A model generated the notes under the pieces. The model did no database searches. It was given only the letters and a program-made list of their open reading frames with translations, and had not been told where the DNA came from. From Prunus persica (lineage: Eukaryota > Streptophyta > Magnoliopsida > Rosales > Rosaceae), in assembly GCF_000346465.2 (NCBI RefSeq), contig NC_034016.1, positions 17,678,563 to 17,742,562 of the forward strand: a DNA stretch of 64,000 nt, written 5' to 3'. Below are positions 35,610 to 52,773 of the stretch, piece by piece (the stretch's first letter is position 1; each line of letters begins with the position of its first letter). Both the position numbers and the translations under genes were made by a program.

Positions 35610-37094
35610 TCAAGCTGGAGTATGGAGATCAAGAATACCCAGCTTGTTTTTGAGTCGTTGGAATTGATCTTTACCTAAAGACTTGGTAAAGACATCTGCG
35701 AGTTGCTCATTTGAAGGAATATAGGCAGTACGTAAAGAACCATTTTGAATCTTCTCTCGAACAACATGACAATTGATCTCAATATGTTTGGTGCGCTCAT
35801 GATATACTGGATTAGCTACTATGTATAAAGCAGCTTGGTTGTCACAATAAAGTAAGCTTGGTGTGGTGTGTGACATACCAAGATCATAAAGTAAATATCG
35901 TAAACATTGGAGTTCACAAGTTGCCATAGCCATCGCTCTATATTCTGCTTCAGCTGATGAGCGTGATACAGTATCTTGCTTCTTTGTTTTCCATGAGATA
36001 GGACTTTCTCCAAGAAGTACAAAGTAACCTGTAGTCGACCTCCTTGTCATTGGACAGCTAGCCCAATTAGAATCACAGTAGGCTCTCAATTGAAAATTAT
36101 TAGAAGATGATAACAGAATCCCTTGGCCTGGAGTCCCTTTCAAATAATGTAATAATCGATCTGCAGCATCTTTATGAGTTGTACGGGGGCTTTGCATGAA
36201 TTGGCTCAAAATATGAACTGTATGAACAATGTCTGGCCTAGTGATGGTGAGATATATCAAGCGACCCACCAATCTTCTATAGGTTTCTGGATTATGTAAT
36301 AGTTCCCCATCTTCATTGTTTAACTTGAGATTTTGTTCCATGGGGAAGAAAGTAGGACGTGAACCAATAAGACCTGAGTCTTTCAAAATGTCAAGTGCAT
36401 ACTTCCGTTGGCTCAAATACAATCCCTTTGAAGAACGAGACACTTCTATCCCAAGGAAGTATTTTAAATCACCAAGGTCTTTTAAATGAAAACGTTGGTG
36501 CAACAAATTCTTGACAATTGATATAATAGCAACATCGGTACCTGTAATAATAATATCGTCAACATATACAAGCAAGAAAATTGATGACTTACCTTTGTGA
36601 CGATAGAAAAGGGAGTAATCTGCTTTAGATTGAGAAAATCCCGCATCAAGTAATGTTTTGGAGAATTTTGCAAACCAACACCGAGAAGCTTGCTTTAATC
36701 CATAAAGTGATTTGTTAAGACGGCACACCATGTTTCTCCCCTTGCCGTGATAACCTTGAGGGAGCTGCATGTAAACCTCTTCATGTAAATCACCATGAAG
36801 AAAGGCATTGTTGACGTCTAATTGTTGAAGACACCAACCCTTGGCAGCGGCCAAAGATAATAAAACACGAACAGTGGTAAGCTTGGCAACAGGAGAAAAA
36901 GTTTCATGATAATCAATCCCTTCCATTTGCGTATATCCCTTGGCGACGAGGCGAGCTTTGCATTGTTTAATAGTGCCATTAGAATGCCGTTTTATTTTAT
37001 AGACCCACTTGCAGCCGATGGCTTTTTTATGAGCAGGCAAGGCCATGAGGGTCCATGTATGATTAGCTTCCAAGGAAGCAAGTTCACTTTGCAT
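35610..37094 (-). pseudogene. copia reverse transcriptase and RNase H (copy B)
   Basis: A 494-codon frame in the same register as the preceding block, after the TGA. RT motifs are [30 protein letters not shown] and the catalytic YVDDIIITG. RNase H shows [23 protein letters not shown] and the C-terminal ADVFTKSLG. The domain itself is uninterrupted, but the element as a whole carries one frameshift and one stop. Confidence 0.92.
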
Positions 37095-37103
37095 AGCTTT
37101 ACG

Positions 37104-38189
37104 TCATTCAGGATATTTAGTAGCTTCATCAAAAGTGTTAGGCTCAACAATGGTAGTAATAGAAGCAAGAAAACTTTGATGTTTAATAGAGAATTTGTCA
37201 TAAGATAAATAATGGGATAAAGGGTACCTGGTGCCATGTGGACCTGAAGTCGAAGAGGTTGCTTGAGATTGGTAGCAGTGATAATCATTAAGGTAACCTG
37301 GTGGTTTGCGACTACGAGGAAGAGGAGATGAGGGAGGTGCTATAATGGCAGAGGAAGTATTAGAATTTGTGATGGCTGGTGTAGGTGTTTCGGTAGGAGA
37401 TGGAGGCAAAAGAGATGGGAGAGAAGAAAGTATGTTGGTTGGTGGAGAAGAAAGTATGTTGGTTGGTGGAGAAGAAGGTATGTTGGTGGGTGGAGTAGAG
37501 GGAGACGTGTTAGTGTCTGGAGTGACTTGTGTTTCTGGGTTAGATAAATCTGGTGAGGTAAGTGGATGAGCGAAAGCTAAAGGAAGGTGGGAATGTTCAA
37601 AATCTGTTGCAGGAATTGGTAAAACATCAGGTAAAGTGTGGTTATTTTGTGATAAATTATAAGGAAAAATAGTTTCGTAAAAAGTGACATCTCTAGAAGT
37701 GTAAATTTTCTTTGTTTCAAGATCATATATTTTATAAGCCTTTTGAAAATGTGGATAACCAATAATGATACCTGGTTTTGCTCTTTTATCAAATTTATGA
37801 GAATGGGGAGACAAGTTATGACCATAACAAAGACAACCAAAAATTCGTAGGTGGGTATAAGAAGGTGCTTTGTTGAAAAGAATTTCATAAGGTGTTTTCC
37901 CATGTAAGATTTTGGTGGGTAAACGATTAATTAGATAAGCAGCAGTAAGAACACAATCACCCCAAAAAGAAACAGGTAAATTTGATTGAAAACGAAGGGA
38001 ACGAGCAATATTTAAAAGATGACGATGTTTTCTTTCGACGACACCATTTTGTTGTGGTGTTGCCACACAACTATGTTGATGAATGACACCAAGTGAAGAA
38101 AAATATTGGTTCAATTTGTGATTCAAAAATTCAGTTCCATTGTCAGTACGAACTTGACGAATAGAACAATTAAATTGTGTTTTGACCAT
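37104..38189 (-). pseudogene. copia integrase C-part and linker (copy B)
   Basis: Continuation of integrase after the frameshift: RTDNGTEFLNHKLNQY, TPQQNGVVERKHRHLL, FWGDCVLTAAYLINRLP, then a Pro/Ser/Thr-rich linker. It ends at a TGA (37104-37106) where copy A has TGG in the phrase YPEWRKAM. The stop is a single base change. Confidence 0.9.
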
Positions 38190-39261
38190 AGCAAAAAAAT
38201 GGTAAGTAGGTATTAACTTCTGATTTATGCTGCATTAAATAAAGCCAAGTACTAGGAGAAAAATCATCAACTATGGTTAAAAAATATTTAGCACCAGAAA
38301 TTGAAGAAACAGAATAAGGTCCCCAAACATCACAATGTATTAAATCGAAGCAAGCATTTGTTGATATAGTGCTTAAAGGAAAAGAAAGCTGACAATGTTT
38401 AGCCAAAGGGCAAATAGTGCAAGCATGATTATTATCAAAAGAAATTTTTGAATTCAAACTTTGTAAATAAGGAAGAGTACACTTGGATGGATGTCCTAAG
38501 CGCCAGTGCCACTGACTAAAATTTGGGGAAGAGACAGCGGAATTAGCAATGGAAGGCACATCGGGGGCTAGGTAATAAAGACCACCACGTTCCTTGCCCT
38601 TACCAATCAACCTCTTCGAACTCAAGTCCTGCAAAACACAATGATCAGAATAAAAGGTAATGGAGCAATTAAGTAGTTTAGTGATTTTGCTAACAGACAA
38701 AAGATTGAATCGAAAATCGGGGACTAGCAAAACATTTTTTAGAGGCAAGGATGGTAAAGGTGTGGCAGAGCCAATATGAGTGATGTTGGATGTTTGTCCT
38801 GTTGGCAATTTGATGGGTGCGGTGTTAAGTGTGGTCATGCTTTCTAAAAAATTAGCATTGGAAACCATATGATCTGTGGCACCGGAATCGATGATCCAAG
38901 AACCAATATTGAATGATGAATTAAAACATAATGGGTTACCTGCCAGATTGGCTACTGAATTATTTTTACCATAGGGTAACAAGGCAATAAGCTGACTATA
39001 TTGTTCTGAAGTCAGCGATGGTGCAGCCAATGTGTTGGTGGTCATAGCAGCAAAGGAACCAGTAGAAGCAGTACTTGAAGAAGAATACATGTTCTTCTTT
39101 TGACAATGAGATTCAGTGTGCCCTGCAACATCACAAAACTTACAAAGCATATAAGATTTTATGTTAGGATTTTTCCGGCAGCATGATTGAGAGTGACCAT
39201 CAAGTTTGCAAAAATTGCAATGATAAAAAGGCTTCTGAGATGATGATTGATTGGCAGCCAT
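38170..39261 (-). pseudogene. copia gag remnant, protease and integrase N-part (copy B)
   Basis: The frame opens at ATG 39261, only about 97 bp after the 5' LTR. It encodes two CCHC zinc knuckles (CNFCKLDGHSQSC and CKFCDVAGHTESHC), then protease with DSGATDHM, then pre-integrase WRLGHPSKC and the first part of the integrase core (HCDVWGPYS). The roughly 200-residue capsid (UBN2-type) region that normally precedes the knuckles in copia gag is absent, although LTR and leader are intact. At about 38185 a 2-base loss relative to copy A (AAAATGG versus AAAATATGG) shifts the frame and ends the protein. Confidence 0.9.
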
Positions 39262-39357
39262 GATTGACTGGTCAAGAGATATAGTGATTGTAGGGTGAAG
39301 AGAGGCTTGAAAGGAGGTTTAAGGTTTTAACAGAGACCAGTGTAGGCTCTGATACCA

Positions 39358-39557
39358 TGTAAAATAATATCTCGTATATTTTTGTATGTTTGCAATACAG
39401 AAGAAGGCCAATATATAAAGCCAACAAGACTACCTAAGGAAGGTAATTTAAATCCTAAGTTAAGGGCACTAATTTGTACAAGCCTTAACAGAGAAGTTGA
39501 CTATTCCTATACAAGGTAACAAATAATATATTTTGTAATCTTTCCATATCTTCAATA
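39358..39557 (-). repeat. 5' LTR of copia copy B
   Basis: A 200-bp LTR followed on the minus strand by the primer-binding site TGGTATCAGAGCC. It matches the 3' LTR except at one visible position, which indicates a recent insertion. Confidence 0.95.
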
Positions 39558-39631
39558 GTTAGTCACCAGTTCATTGCTTATAGCCTTAAAGGCACAGTGA
39601 CATGCACAGATATAGACTCGCACATTCATAC

Positions 39632-40190
39632 CTGGGAATCAGAGCCCGACGATACAAGCACATTAAGAACATGAGAAAAGGCAAGGCCTGTTATGCTTTT
39701 TTGATGACCTTTTAGCTTGGTTTTAACCTGTGAGAGGAGCAGCCAGATTGTAAGCAATCCCATATTCCAGATATCATAACAAACTGACAAATTTAATTTC
39801 AGTGAACAGAGACCTCATCAACCCGAACATTGTAAATTTGGATGGAAGAAATTTGGTGGGTAGATTGAAAAATCTGATTCTTTTTTTTTTTTCCTAATTT
39901 TCAATAGGTGTGTGCAAAGTAGATGGTGGAGTAAGCATTTTGAAGGATGGTACAGAAGCACCACTGTCTTTTTAGATTGTCTTATGCATGGCACTTCAAA
40001 AGTTTCATAGACGATGCATATTCAGTATCTTATCTTAAATTAATCAACCAGTACGCTGGATATGTCGAATGAGAGACATGTTCAGAGGAAACAACCTACC
40101 TTAAATGTCATCATATTGAAAAGGGATATTTTCCCCCCTCAAGCAGACATAACATATGAGTCCTTTGAAAGTGCAAAGCATTGAACATAC
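39632..40190 (-). pseudogene. TOPLESS-related WD40 fragment, three exons
   Basis: Three minus-strand exons match a later part of TOPLESS/TPR proteins. Exon 1 (about 40190-40100, donor GTAGGT) encodes CFALSKDSYVMSA, a TGA in place of Ser, then GGKISLFNMMTFK. Exon 2 survives only at its end (39850-39814) as SSIQIYNVRVDE; its usual Pro-rich start is degraded. Exon 3 (39727-39632, exactly 96 bp, GT-AG flanked) encodes VKTKLKGHQKSITGLAFSHV ... VSSGSDSQ. The copia element B sits 70 bp downstream of exon 3. The stop codon and the lost exon part mark a pseudogene. In protein order this segment comes after the one at 62-426, yet it lies at higher coordinates on the same strand, so the two pieces are not one simple gene. 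Confidence 0.78.
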
Positions 40191-40519
40191 TCTTCTTTGC
40201 AAAAGGTTTCTTATTTCCTTTTTTGGGTCATACTCATGCATACTCTTCTGTGCAAAAAGCTTGAACTGCTCAGTTTTGGGTTTTTCTGTTTGGCTTCAGA
40301 GGAAATTCAGCCTCAAGTTTTGTACTTTCCAGTACTCAGGTCAGTCATGATCTTTCATTTTCTCGGGAACCAAACAAGAATAGCATTTCTTGTTGCTAAT
40401 GCCTCCAAAATTTTAGTGTTTCTCAGTCACTCTGGTAAGGCTTTGATTCATAAACTAGGCTAGAATGCCTGCCAATTGTAACTGAAATTGCTTGAATTCT
40501 GTTTTACATTATATATAAA

Positions 40520-40690
40520 GAGTATAGCCGTTCGGCTTTTTTTTTTTGAAATTAAATAAATAAAAAACCCGACCCGTCACCCACGTATAGCCGAGCGGCT
40601 ATACTATTTTTTAATTACCGTAGTAAAGCCGCGCGGCTATACTATTTTGTTAAGCCGAGTATAGCCGCCCGGCTATACTTTATAAACGAA
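40520..40690. repeat. palindrome cluster, copy D
   Basis: Four palindromes of the GTATAGCCG family at about 40521, 40585, 40620 and 40660, with varied centres (TT, AG, CG, CC), separated by short A/T stretches. It directly precedes the duplicated 1281-1570 type block. Confidence 0.8.
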
Positions 40691-40699
40691 AAAAGGACC

Positions 40700-41030
40700 C
40701 ACCTTGTGTGACAGTAAAATTGAATAATTGGATGAGACCGAAGGGTGATGAAACGCTCTTCCTTCTTTAAACGGACTTTCAAAGGAACCAAACCCAACTT
40801 GGAAAGCCGTCTTCTTTACTTTCCAAAAACAAAGAAAAGCCGTGTTCTTTGCGAAAGGTTTCTTATTTCCGTTTTTGGGTCATTCTTTGCAAAAGGTTTC
40901 TTATTTCCGTTTTTGGGTCATACTCATACGTACTGTTCTTTGCAAAGAGCTTCAACTGCTCAGTTTTGGTGATTTTGCACAGCAAGCAAGCGCTAATCCA
41001 ATAATGGCTGATATGCAATTCTTCTACCTC
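40700..41030. repeat. duplicated segment shared with 1281-1570
   Basis: Second copy of the block described at 1281, with an additional internal tandem copy of about 36 bp (the phrase around TTTCTTATTTCCGTTTTTGG is repeated at 40858 and 40897). Confidence 0.75.
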
Positions 41031-41032
41031 AC

Positions 41033-41262
41033 ATGACCATCATCTTCCTGCTCTGTCCCAATCCCAAGCAAATTGGCATCCACAACTTCATCTATCATTG
41101 CATCTGGTAATAGTGAGTTTGCAATCCATTGCTTTAAATTCATTTCCCCAACAAACATCTCATCTCTGGCTTCCTTCTTGTGAATGTTTCCATCACTACA
41201 ATTCCAAAACTGTACACATCCCCTCTTGTTGAAACCATTCCTTCCAATCCATACTCTGCATT
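41033..41262 (-). pseudogene. LRR receptor-like kinase fragment, second copy
   Basis: Nearly identical to 1572-1805, with the same end points. A short loss near 41160 (CATCTCTGGC versus CATATGTTGGC) shifts the frame within the EMFVG region, so this copy is more decayed than the first. Confidence 0.78.
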
Positions 41263-41271
41263 ACGAAAAAT

Positions 41272-41352
41272 CGGCCTAGGCGGCCTGGGCGGGTGGCACT
41301 AGGCCGGTCTGGGCGGTGCTAGGAGGGTCTAGGCGGCGCTAGGCGGATCTGG
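41272..41352. repeat. G-rich decamer minisatellite, short copy
   Basis: About eight copies of the GGCGGGTCTA-like unit, in the same position next to the kinase fragment as at 1816-2035 but much shorter. Confidence 0.75.
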
Positions 41353-41575
41353 GTGCCAGGGTGAGTCTGGTTCTTTTCTTCTGTTCTTTAAACCTACTGC
41401 CTAGCGATTCTTCTTTGAAGCCAATATTTCGAGCAAGAACTGTATCAGATGCACCACCTTTTGACCCCAGCAATATTGTGTCATTGCAGGCACATTTCTG
41501 CAGCCACTTTCTTTTAGTCTATTCTTTCACTTCATTTGCTTCTATGTTTACTGATGGGATTCAAAATTATGGCAG

Positions 41576-41868
41576 CTCATGTTTAGCAAGTTTGAATTTG
41601 ATGGGAAACTGAATCCTACTTTTGTGGAACAGGCGTTTAAGCTCCCATTATCAAGCATACGAGCATATCTAAAAGAGCCTATTGCTCCCAGGTTTCACAT
41701 TCTTTTCATTTTGTTGGATTATCTTCTTATGACTAAACATAATTGATCTGCTAGGTGCACTTTCTGTTTTAGTCTTTAAAGAATCTCTTTGCTTGTGTTC
41801 CGTGTAGGTTCGTACACTTAGGTTCTGCAGGAGTTACCCTAGACCTGACAGGCCTGGACTTGATCTAA
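41576..41868 (+). pseudogene. 3' end of an unrecognised gene, two exons
   Basis: The exon at 41576-41691 (acceptor ATGGCAG, donor GTTTCA) encodes FSKFEFDGKLNPTFVEQAFK and LPLSSIRAYLKEPIAP. It joins in phase 2 to 41808-41868 (acceptor GTGTAG), encoding FVHLGSAGVTLDLTGLDLI and a TAA stop. The clean splice phase and end make it a credible C-terminus, but I do not recognise the protein and found no upstream exons. Probably a fragment, like its neighbours. Confidence 0.4.
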
Positions 41869-42129
41869 GTAAACAACCTCCTGCTGTTCGCTTAAACAAG
41901 GAATTGGATTTTATACTGACATTCAAGTCGAAGGTTTCATACTAATTCAATGCAAGCTGTTTGATATTTTTATATATAATCAGTGTATCAAAATACCACT
42001 TCCTAGCTCTTTTCTTTTATTTTTCTTTTTCTGGGTCAGATTTAGCTCTTTCGATTTTGTACATTGATAAGTTTTGGAGCAAGGGGGGGATTTAGTACGG
42101 GAAAGTGGAGTACCATATACAATTGTGAG

Positions 42130-42370
42130 GCCTTGTGCATTAACTGAGGAGCCTGCCGGGCAGATATCCTCCCCGAACTGCACTTGTTATGTCTACCAAG
42201 AAATCAGGCTCTGTTATGATGTTGTTAAAAAGATGAGACTTACAGGTATGTAGGAATTTCATGACCCTGGTAGCCATCAAAAATTGCAAGTAGTTCTACC
42301 TCGTACTGACAACATAGTCTTCCATAAAATGCCCGAGGTCTCCCTTTACCAAGTGGGAGCCATGTGTTAC
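42130..42370 (-). pseudogene. PP2C phosphatase fragment 1
   Basis: The minus strand carries pieces of a plant type 2C protein phosphatase: HLVKGDLGHFMEDYVV, then in another frame LAIFDGYQGHEIPTYL, then SHLFNNIITEPDFLVDITSA. It aligns block for block with the better fragment at 42600-43224, from which it differs by frameshifts. It is likely a tandem duplicate remnant. Confidence 0.7.
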
Positions 42371-42599
42371 ACTTAGATTATATGAGTCATGTGTTCAGTA
42401 AGGTGCTTTGCTGCTTTATAGGCATTCTTTAGTTTTCTTATGGAATCTACAACTTGTTGATTGGACATAACCATCCATATTCCATGACTTGTTAACCCAA
42501 GAAACTCTATATCATCATCTATCATCTCCACCACCAAATAAGGTTATGAAGTTATATATATTTTGAACATCTTGGCACCAAATGCCCTATGTTGTCTTA

Positions 42600-43224
42600 C
42601 TATCGCTTCTCTTCTCTAATGATTGTCTTTCTATTCTATTGTTCAAGCTATGATCAACAGATAATTGTTTAGCCATTCCATTCTTGCAACAGATAACGGC
42701 CCGAGAGTTCCCAACATTAGCTACTACCAACTTCCGCTGGCCACGACGGTTCACTACTATTTGCTGTAACTGCAGTTGAAGATGATAAATCCTTAAAACC
42801 ATGGTTTGAATTTGATTGCTCTAGAATGAAGGTATCGGTTATAAGATATGCTCCAATCACTGCGCTTGTCATGCTGAAGAAGAAATCAGGCACTGTCATG
42901 ATATTATTAAATAGATGAGATTGCAAGTATGCAGGAATTTCATGGCACTCATAGCCGTCAAATATGGCAAATAATCCTATCTCTTGCTCACCAATCTTCC
43001 TAGTCTCTGCAACAACATAGTCTTCCATAGGATGTTTGTGTTCTCCCTTTATCAAGTGGAAGCCATATGATACAGTTATATGATCTATGTCATTTGATAT
43101 TTTACTCTTTTCTGACCGGAACATCTGACGATGGACTTTTACTTAATCCAACTCGATTTCTTGAGTTGGTGCCGGATCCCATCTTTTTCTTTACCAAGTG
43201 GAGAATTTCACTGCCAACTTTCAT
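42600..43224 (-). pseudogene. PP2C phosphatase fragment 2 (N-terminal half)
   Basis: The likely start is ATG 43224 (MKVGSEILHLVKKKMGSGT). After a one-base shift near 43110 it reads SYGFHLIKGEHKHPMEDYVV, GLFAIFDGYECHEIPAYLQ and SHLFNNIM. After a second shift near 42720 it reads KLVVANVGNSRAVICCKNGM and KQLSVDH. These are the N-terminal metal-binding (MEDY, and DG of FDG) and central PP2C motifs. The family's usual DGH is DGY here. The C-terminal half (GGFVSN, the DNVT region) is absent. Two frameshifts and truncation indicate a pseudogene. Confidence 0.8.
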
Positions 43225-43299
43225 GAATGTTGTAATAGCAGTTCTACTTTTAATATCTTCACTAGAATTAGAAGCAAATGAAGGGAAAATTCGGTGAGG

Positions 43300-44070
43300 G
43301 TGTGGAGAGAAATAAAGAGGGTTATAACTTATGATGAGCTTCCACAACCGATATTGGTAAAATACACACACTGCCAATCATTAACATCATCATTATCATC
43401 AATACTGCTTCTTTCCTAGCAATTCTTATCATGGCTTCAAACTTAGTTTCTTATTTACAAGTACATAGAAACATGCCATTTATAAGGAAATTAAGAATCT
43501 TTTTTTATTTAGTTAACTCTTCCCTAGTTAATTAGGAGGCATTTTTCATTTGAGAGACAGTTTCGGTGACATTAGGGTTTGGTTAAAGCACCAACTTAAA
43601 TTTATATCAATTGGTATGCTATGAAATTGATATAATTCATAGTTACGAGGCTTTTTTCCTTTTTTGAGAAGGACTTGCCTTAGCTTTTGATAGAGTTTAT
43701 TCACTATATATATGTGTGTTCTTTGAGTTGGAAAAGCTAATTGCAATGATGGGATTATCGTAATTAATTAAGTAAAAGTTTATTTGATACTTGAGGTGAC
43801 TTTTGATGTTGTATTTCGGCTATCGGTGACTGCAAGGTCCCGTATTCAGTCAAACAATACACATATAATTTAGTATTCAGTTAAACCTCACTTGAAAATG
43901 GTTGAGTGTTTGGATCTTGGTTACTGAATTTTGGCTTCCTCAAGCCCACATTACCATTGGAGCACTTTTTATCTGTTTAGGGCCTTAAAAAAAAAAAAAG
44001 ACACAGAAAAATGTCAATAAACTCTCTGAATACGTGGACCTCTAGGAAAGGCTTATCCTCTCTCTTCTCT
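43300..44070. other. gene-free stretch upstream of the AlaRS gene
   Basis: AT-rich intergenic DNA between the PP2C fragments and the alanyl-tRNA synthetase gene. No supported feature until the TATA box at 44077. Confidence 0.4.
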
Positions 44071-44076
44071 CCAACG

Positions 44077-44084
44077 TATATAAA
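44077..44084 (+). promoter_or_regulatory. TATA box of the AlaRS gene
   Basis: TATATAAA, 46 bp before the proposed start codon and preceded by a CT-rich stretch (TCTCTCTTCTCTCC). The spacing implies a short 5' UTR. Confidence 0.55.
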
Positions 44085-44129
44085 CGCCCATTTGAAATTC
44101 AGAGCGCAAAGACATTTGCAGGGACAGCC

Positions 44130-50289
<6,160 letters not shown>

Positions 50290-50500
50290 TATCTATGAAG
50301 AGTTTCTCATGTTGACTTGCAAGATCACAGAGGAGAGGGCAATGATCCTTGTTTTGAGTTGATAAACAACATCTAATTGGTATGGGAAGGGGAAGAAGTA
50401 AATATTGTAGAGCTTGAATAGGAAAGAAGTCATTAGATCAAGCTATTCAATTCCAATTATAAGTTACACATTTGCTTAGGAAATAAAAAGATTTGAGTCT
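50290..50500 (+). terminator. AlaRS 3' UTR and probable poly(A) region
   Basis: AT-rich 3' flank after the TGA. An AATAAA at about 50482 is a plausible polyadenylation signal. Confidence 0.45.
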
Positions 50501-52685
50501 CATTTTGTTTACTTAGCTAAGCCACCCGTTTAATTATGTACTTTTTATTTCATCAGTAATGAACAAAAATAACCAGGACATCCAAACGCCAACTCTTAGT
50601 CTAGTGGTATTTCTCAAAAGAAGTCTCGACTTCCCCCCGTTAATAAAAGATAATGGTCACCCAAATGTTTGTTTTTCCTATATAAACCCTCCACTTTCAA
50701 ATTCCAATTCTGTTCCCAATCATCCAATATCATGGTTGATTGTCTCGTGCAGAATATGAACATTTGCATGAACCAAGAAGGTTTTTCAGATCATGTAATT
50801 AAAACAAGTTGTGCACGAAGTTATTAATGCTGCATTATCATACAGGACACATGACTTCATTTTCATTCTTTTTGGATTTGTTTGAGATTTGGCAAGAGGT
50901 CTAACGGACAACCATCTAATTATATATAATTGGAACCTAAATCGCATATTGTTATAGTTCAATTCCTTGCAACCATCTGATTTGCATTTGATGACTTCTT
51001 CAGTGAATTACTCCACATGGAGCAAATAAAGATCCCCCAATCTATCCGCAACGTTGCTTGATTTTCTTCACATGGTTTATGATTTTGCAGAGTTGTGCCA
51101 AAAAAATTACAAGAAAATTAGAAGCATCATTTTCTTTTGTTGTTTTGGTAAATTAGGACCACCACAGCTGGAACACAAGAGCTTTCAATTGATGGTGGTG
51201 GACAGTGAGAGTCCATCGTTGCAGAGTTGTGGTGATGAAATAATGATAAATGATGATGCAAAATGCAGCTGTTGCTTGAAAAGGATGGTTTTCAATGCTG
51301 TCAAGCTTTTGACTAAGAAAAAAATAAAGCATTACGCGGAGAAAGGAATTCAAGAAAAGAACACATCGTTTTTCTTTTTCTGCTCTTTTTTTATTTTTGT
51401 CCTAGTATTAATTTATGGTTAGTATTCAAAGTGGTCGGAAATTGAAACTTAACCCTTATATTATCATTATCGTTGGTGTAACCAATTCACTCGTATTATG
51501 ATAATATGTCACCAACATAACTGTGTAACGATATAGAATATAATTTTTCTAAAACTTAGTACCACATCTAAGACTCATCAATGCATAATGTGATTCTCAG
51601 TTTCCATCAGCATTTAATCAAGGGATCAACAAAGAAGAAAGGTCCCCCTAATTGCCTTGCTGTATATTATATAATTCAATTAACCTTAGCTGTGATGCGT
51701 TTGGTCATATATTCATTTCTTGCTTGACAAGTGGGAGTTGCGTTGCGTCGACCTACATTTGTTCTTATCTTTCCACTCACACTCATAAAGCAGCAATCAT
51801 CGTAGTCACCAAACTTATCATCTTCTCACACGTATATTTCCCTGTTTCCCTATTCCCTTTTGCTCTTCTCTTTCCATTTTCCCTTTTTTTTAAATTTAAA
51901 TTTTCAGATAAAATATCCTTTTTGTTTCTTATTAATTAGGGCCATTCATGCACGCACGGCAGCATCTCTAAGATCATCGAAAATGCCAAGCTTGCTTTTC
52001 TTAATTGCATCAACTTCTTGTTGCATCTTACTCATTTGTATTCTAAACCCATCCAAAAAGAGACCCCAAAATGTTATTAAAGAAGAACCCATAAAAGTTT
52101 TCTTTTTTCTTTGTTATAACCTATGCAAGAAATTTTATATAAATATATGTGAGATAATGGGAAAGAGGTTTGAATCTAAAATCACTAATCTATCAATCAA
52201 AATTATTTCCTTTAGACTAGAGCAAGAAAAGATATATTATACACACACGTTTGAATTTAATTAGTATTTTATACCATATATCCTCTTCTTCTCAATTCTA
52301 AAAAATCATGAGACTTGTCCTCAAAGTGCTAAAAGTTTGTCCCCTCACCAACGATAGGGTTCCACTATGTGTAGCCTGCAGAATTGACACATAAGTGCAT
52401 AGGCAGCACCAGTCTCATGTTTACACAGAGCCTTGAAAAAAACTCAAAAAGAGTCGGTGACAGACAAAACCCATAATCTTCCACTTTTCTTTGTCCAGCA
52501 TTTCAGCAATTGCCTGTCTCTTTCCTTCTTGTTATTATAGCTTTCCCACAAATTCCCCCATAATCACTTACAGCAAACAAACCAAACCCATACTAAATAA
52601 AAAATAAGTCCAAAGTTTTGTATTTTCAGCACATGCTGACCTGTCCTCCATAGTCCACAGTCCACCCTCCCTTTTCTCCAATCTT
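50501..52685. other. intergenic region between AlaRS and the expansin-like gene
   Basis: No gene is supported. A 122-codon frame at 51054-51422 shows no family motif. The stretch from about 51840 to 52260 is pyrimidine-rich, then AT-rich. The last part includes the expansin-like promoter. Confidence 0.45.
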
Positions 52686-52691
52686 TTGAAC

Positions 52692-52700
52692 TATATATAT
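52692..52700 (+). promoter_or_regulatory. TATA box of the expansin-like gene
   Basis: TATATATA about 75-80 bp upstream of the start codon, followed by a CT-rich leader and AAAATGG start context. Confidence 0.65.
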
Positions 52701-52773
52701 AGCCCACGGCTTTCTCTTCCTTTCACTATAACTTTCTGCAATCAATTCTGATCAGCAAAATCAAAACTCCAAA

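Larger units (their letters stand above)
35403..39557 (-). mobile_element. Ty1/copia retrotransposon, copy B, full-length with two LTRs
   Basis: Two 200-bp LTRs (35403-35602 and 39358-39557) read TGTAAAATAATATC...TCTTCAATA on the plus strand. They differ by one base that I can see (ACATAAG versus ACAGAAG). A 5-bp duplication GTTAG lies at 35398-35402 and 39558-39562. On the minus strand the 5' LTR is followed by TGGTATCAGAGCC, the primer-binding site for initiator tRNA-Met, and the 3' LTR is preceded by a purine tract (GCTTGAGGGGGAA). Total length is 4155 bp, short for a plant copia element. Protein order is zinc knuckles, protease, integrase, RT, RNase H. It inserted next to, probably in an intron of, the TOPLESS-related pseudogene. 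Confidence 0.96.

Noticed and set aside
51054..51422. 122-codon plus-strand frame between AlaRS and the expansin-like gene
   Set aside because: No recognisable motif, a hydrophobic T-rich end caused by base composition, and no splice or promoter support.
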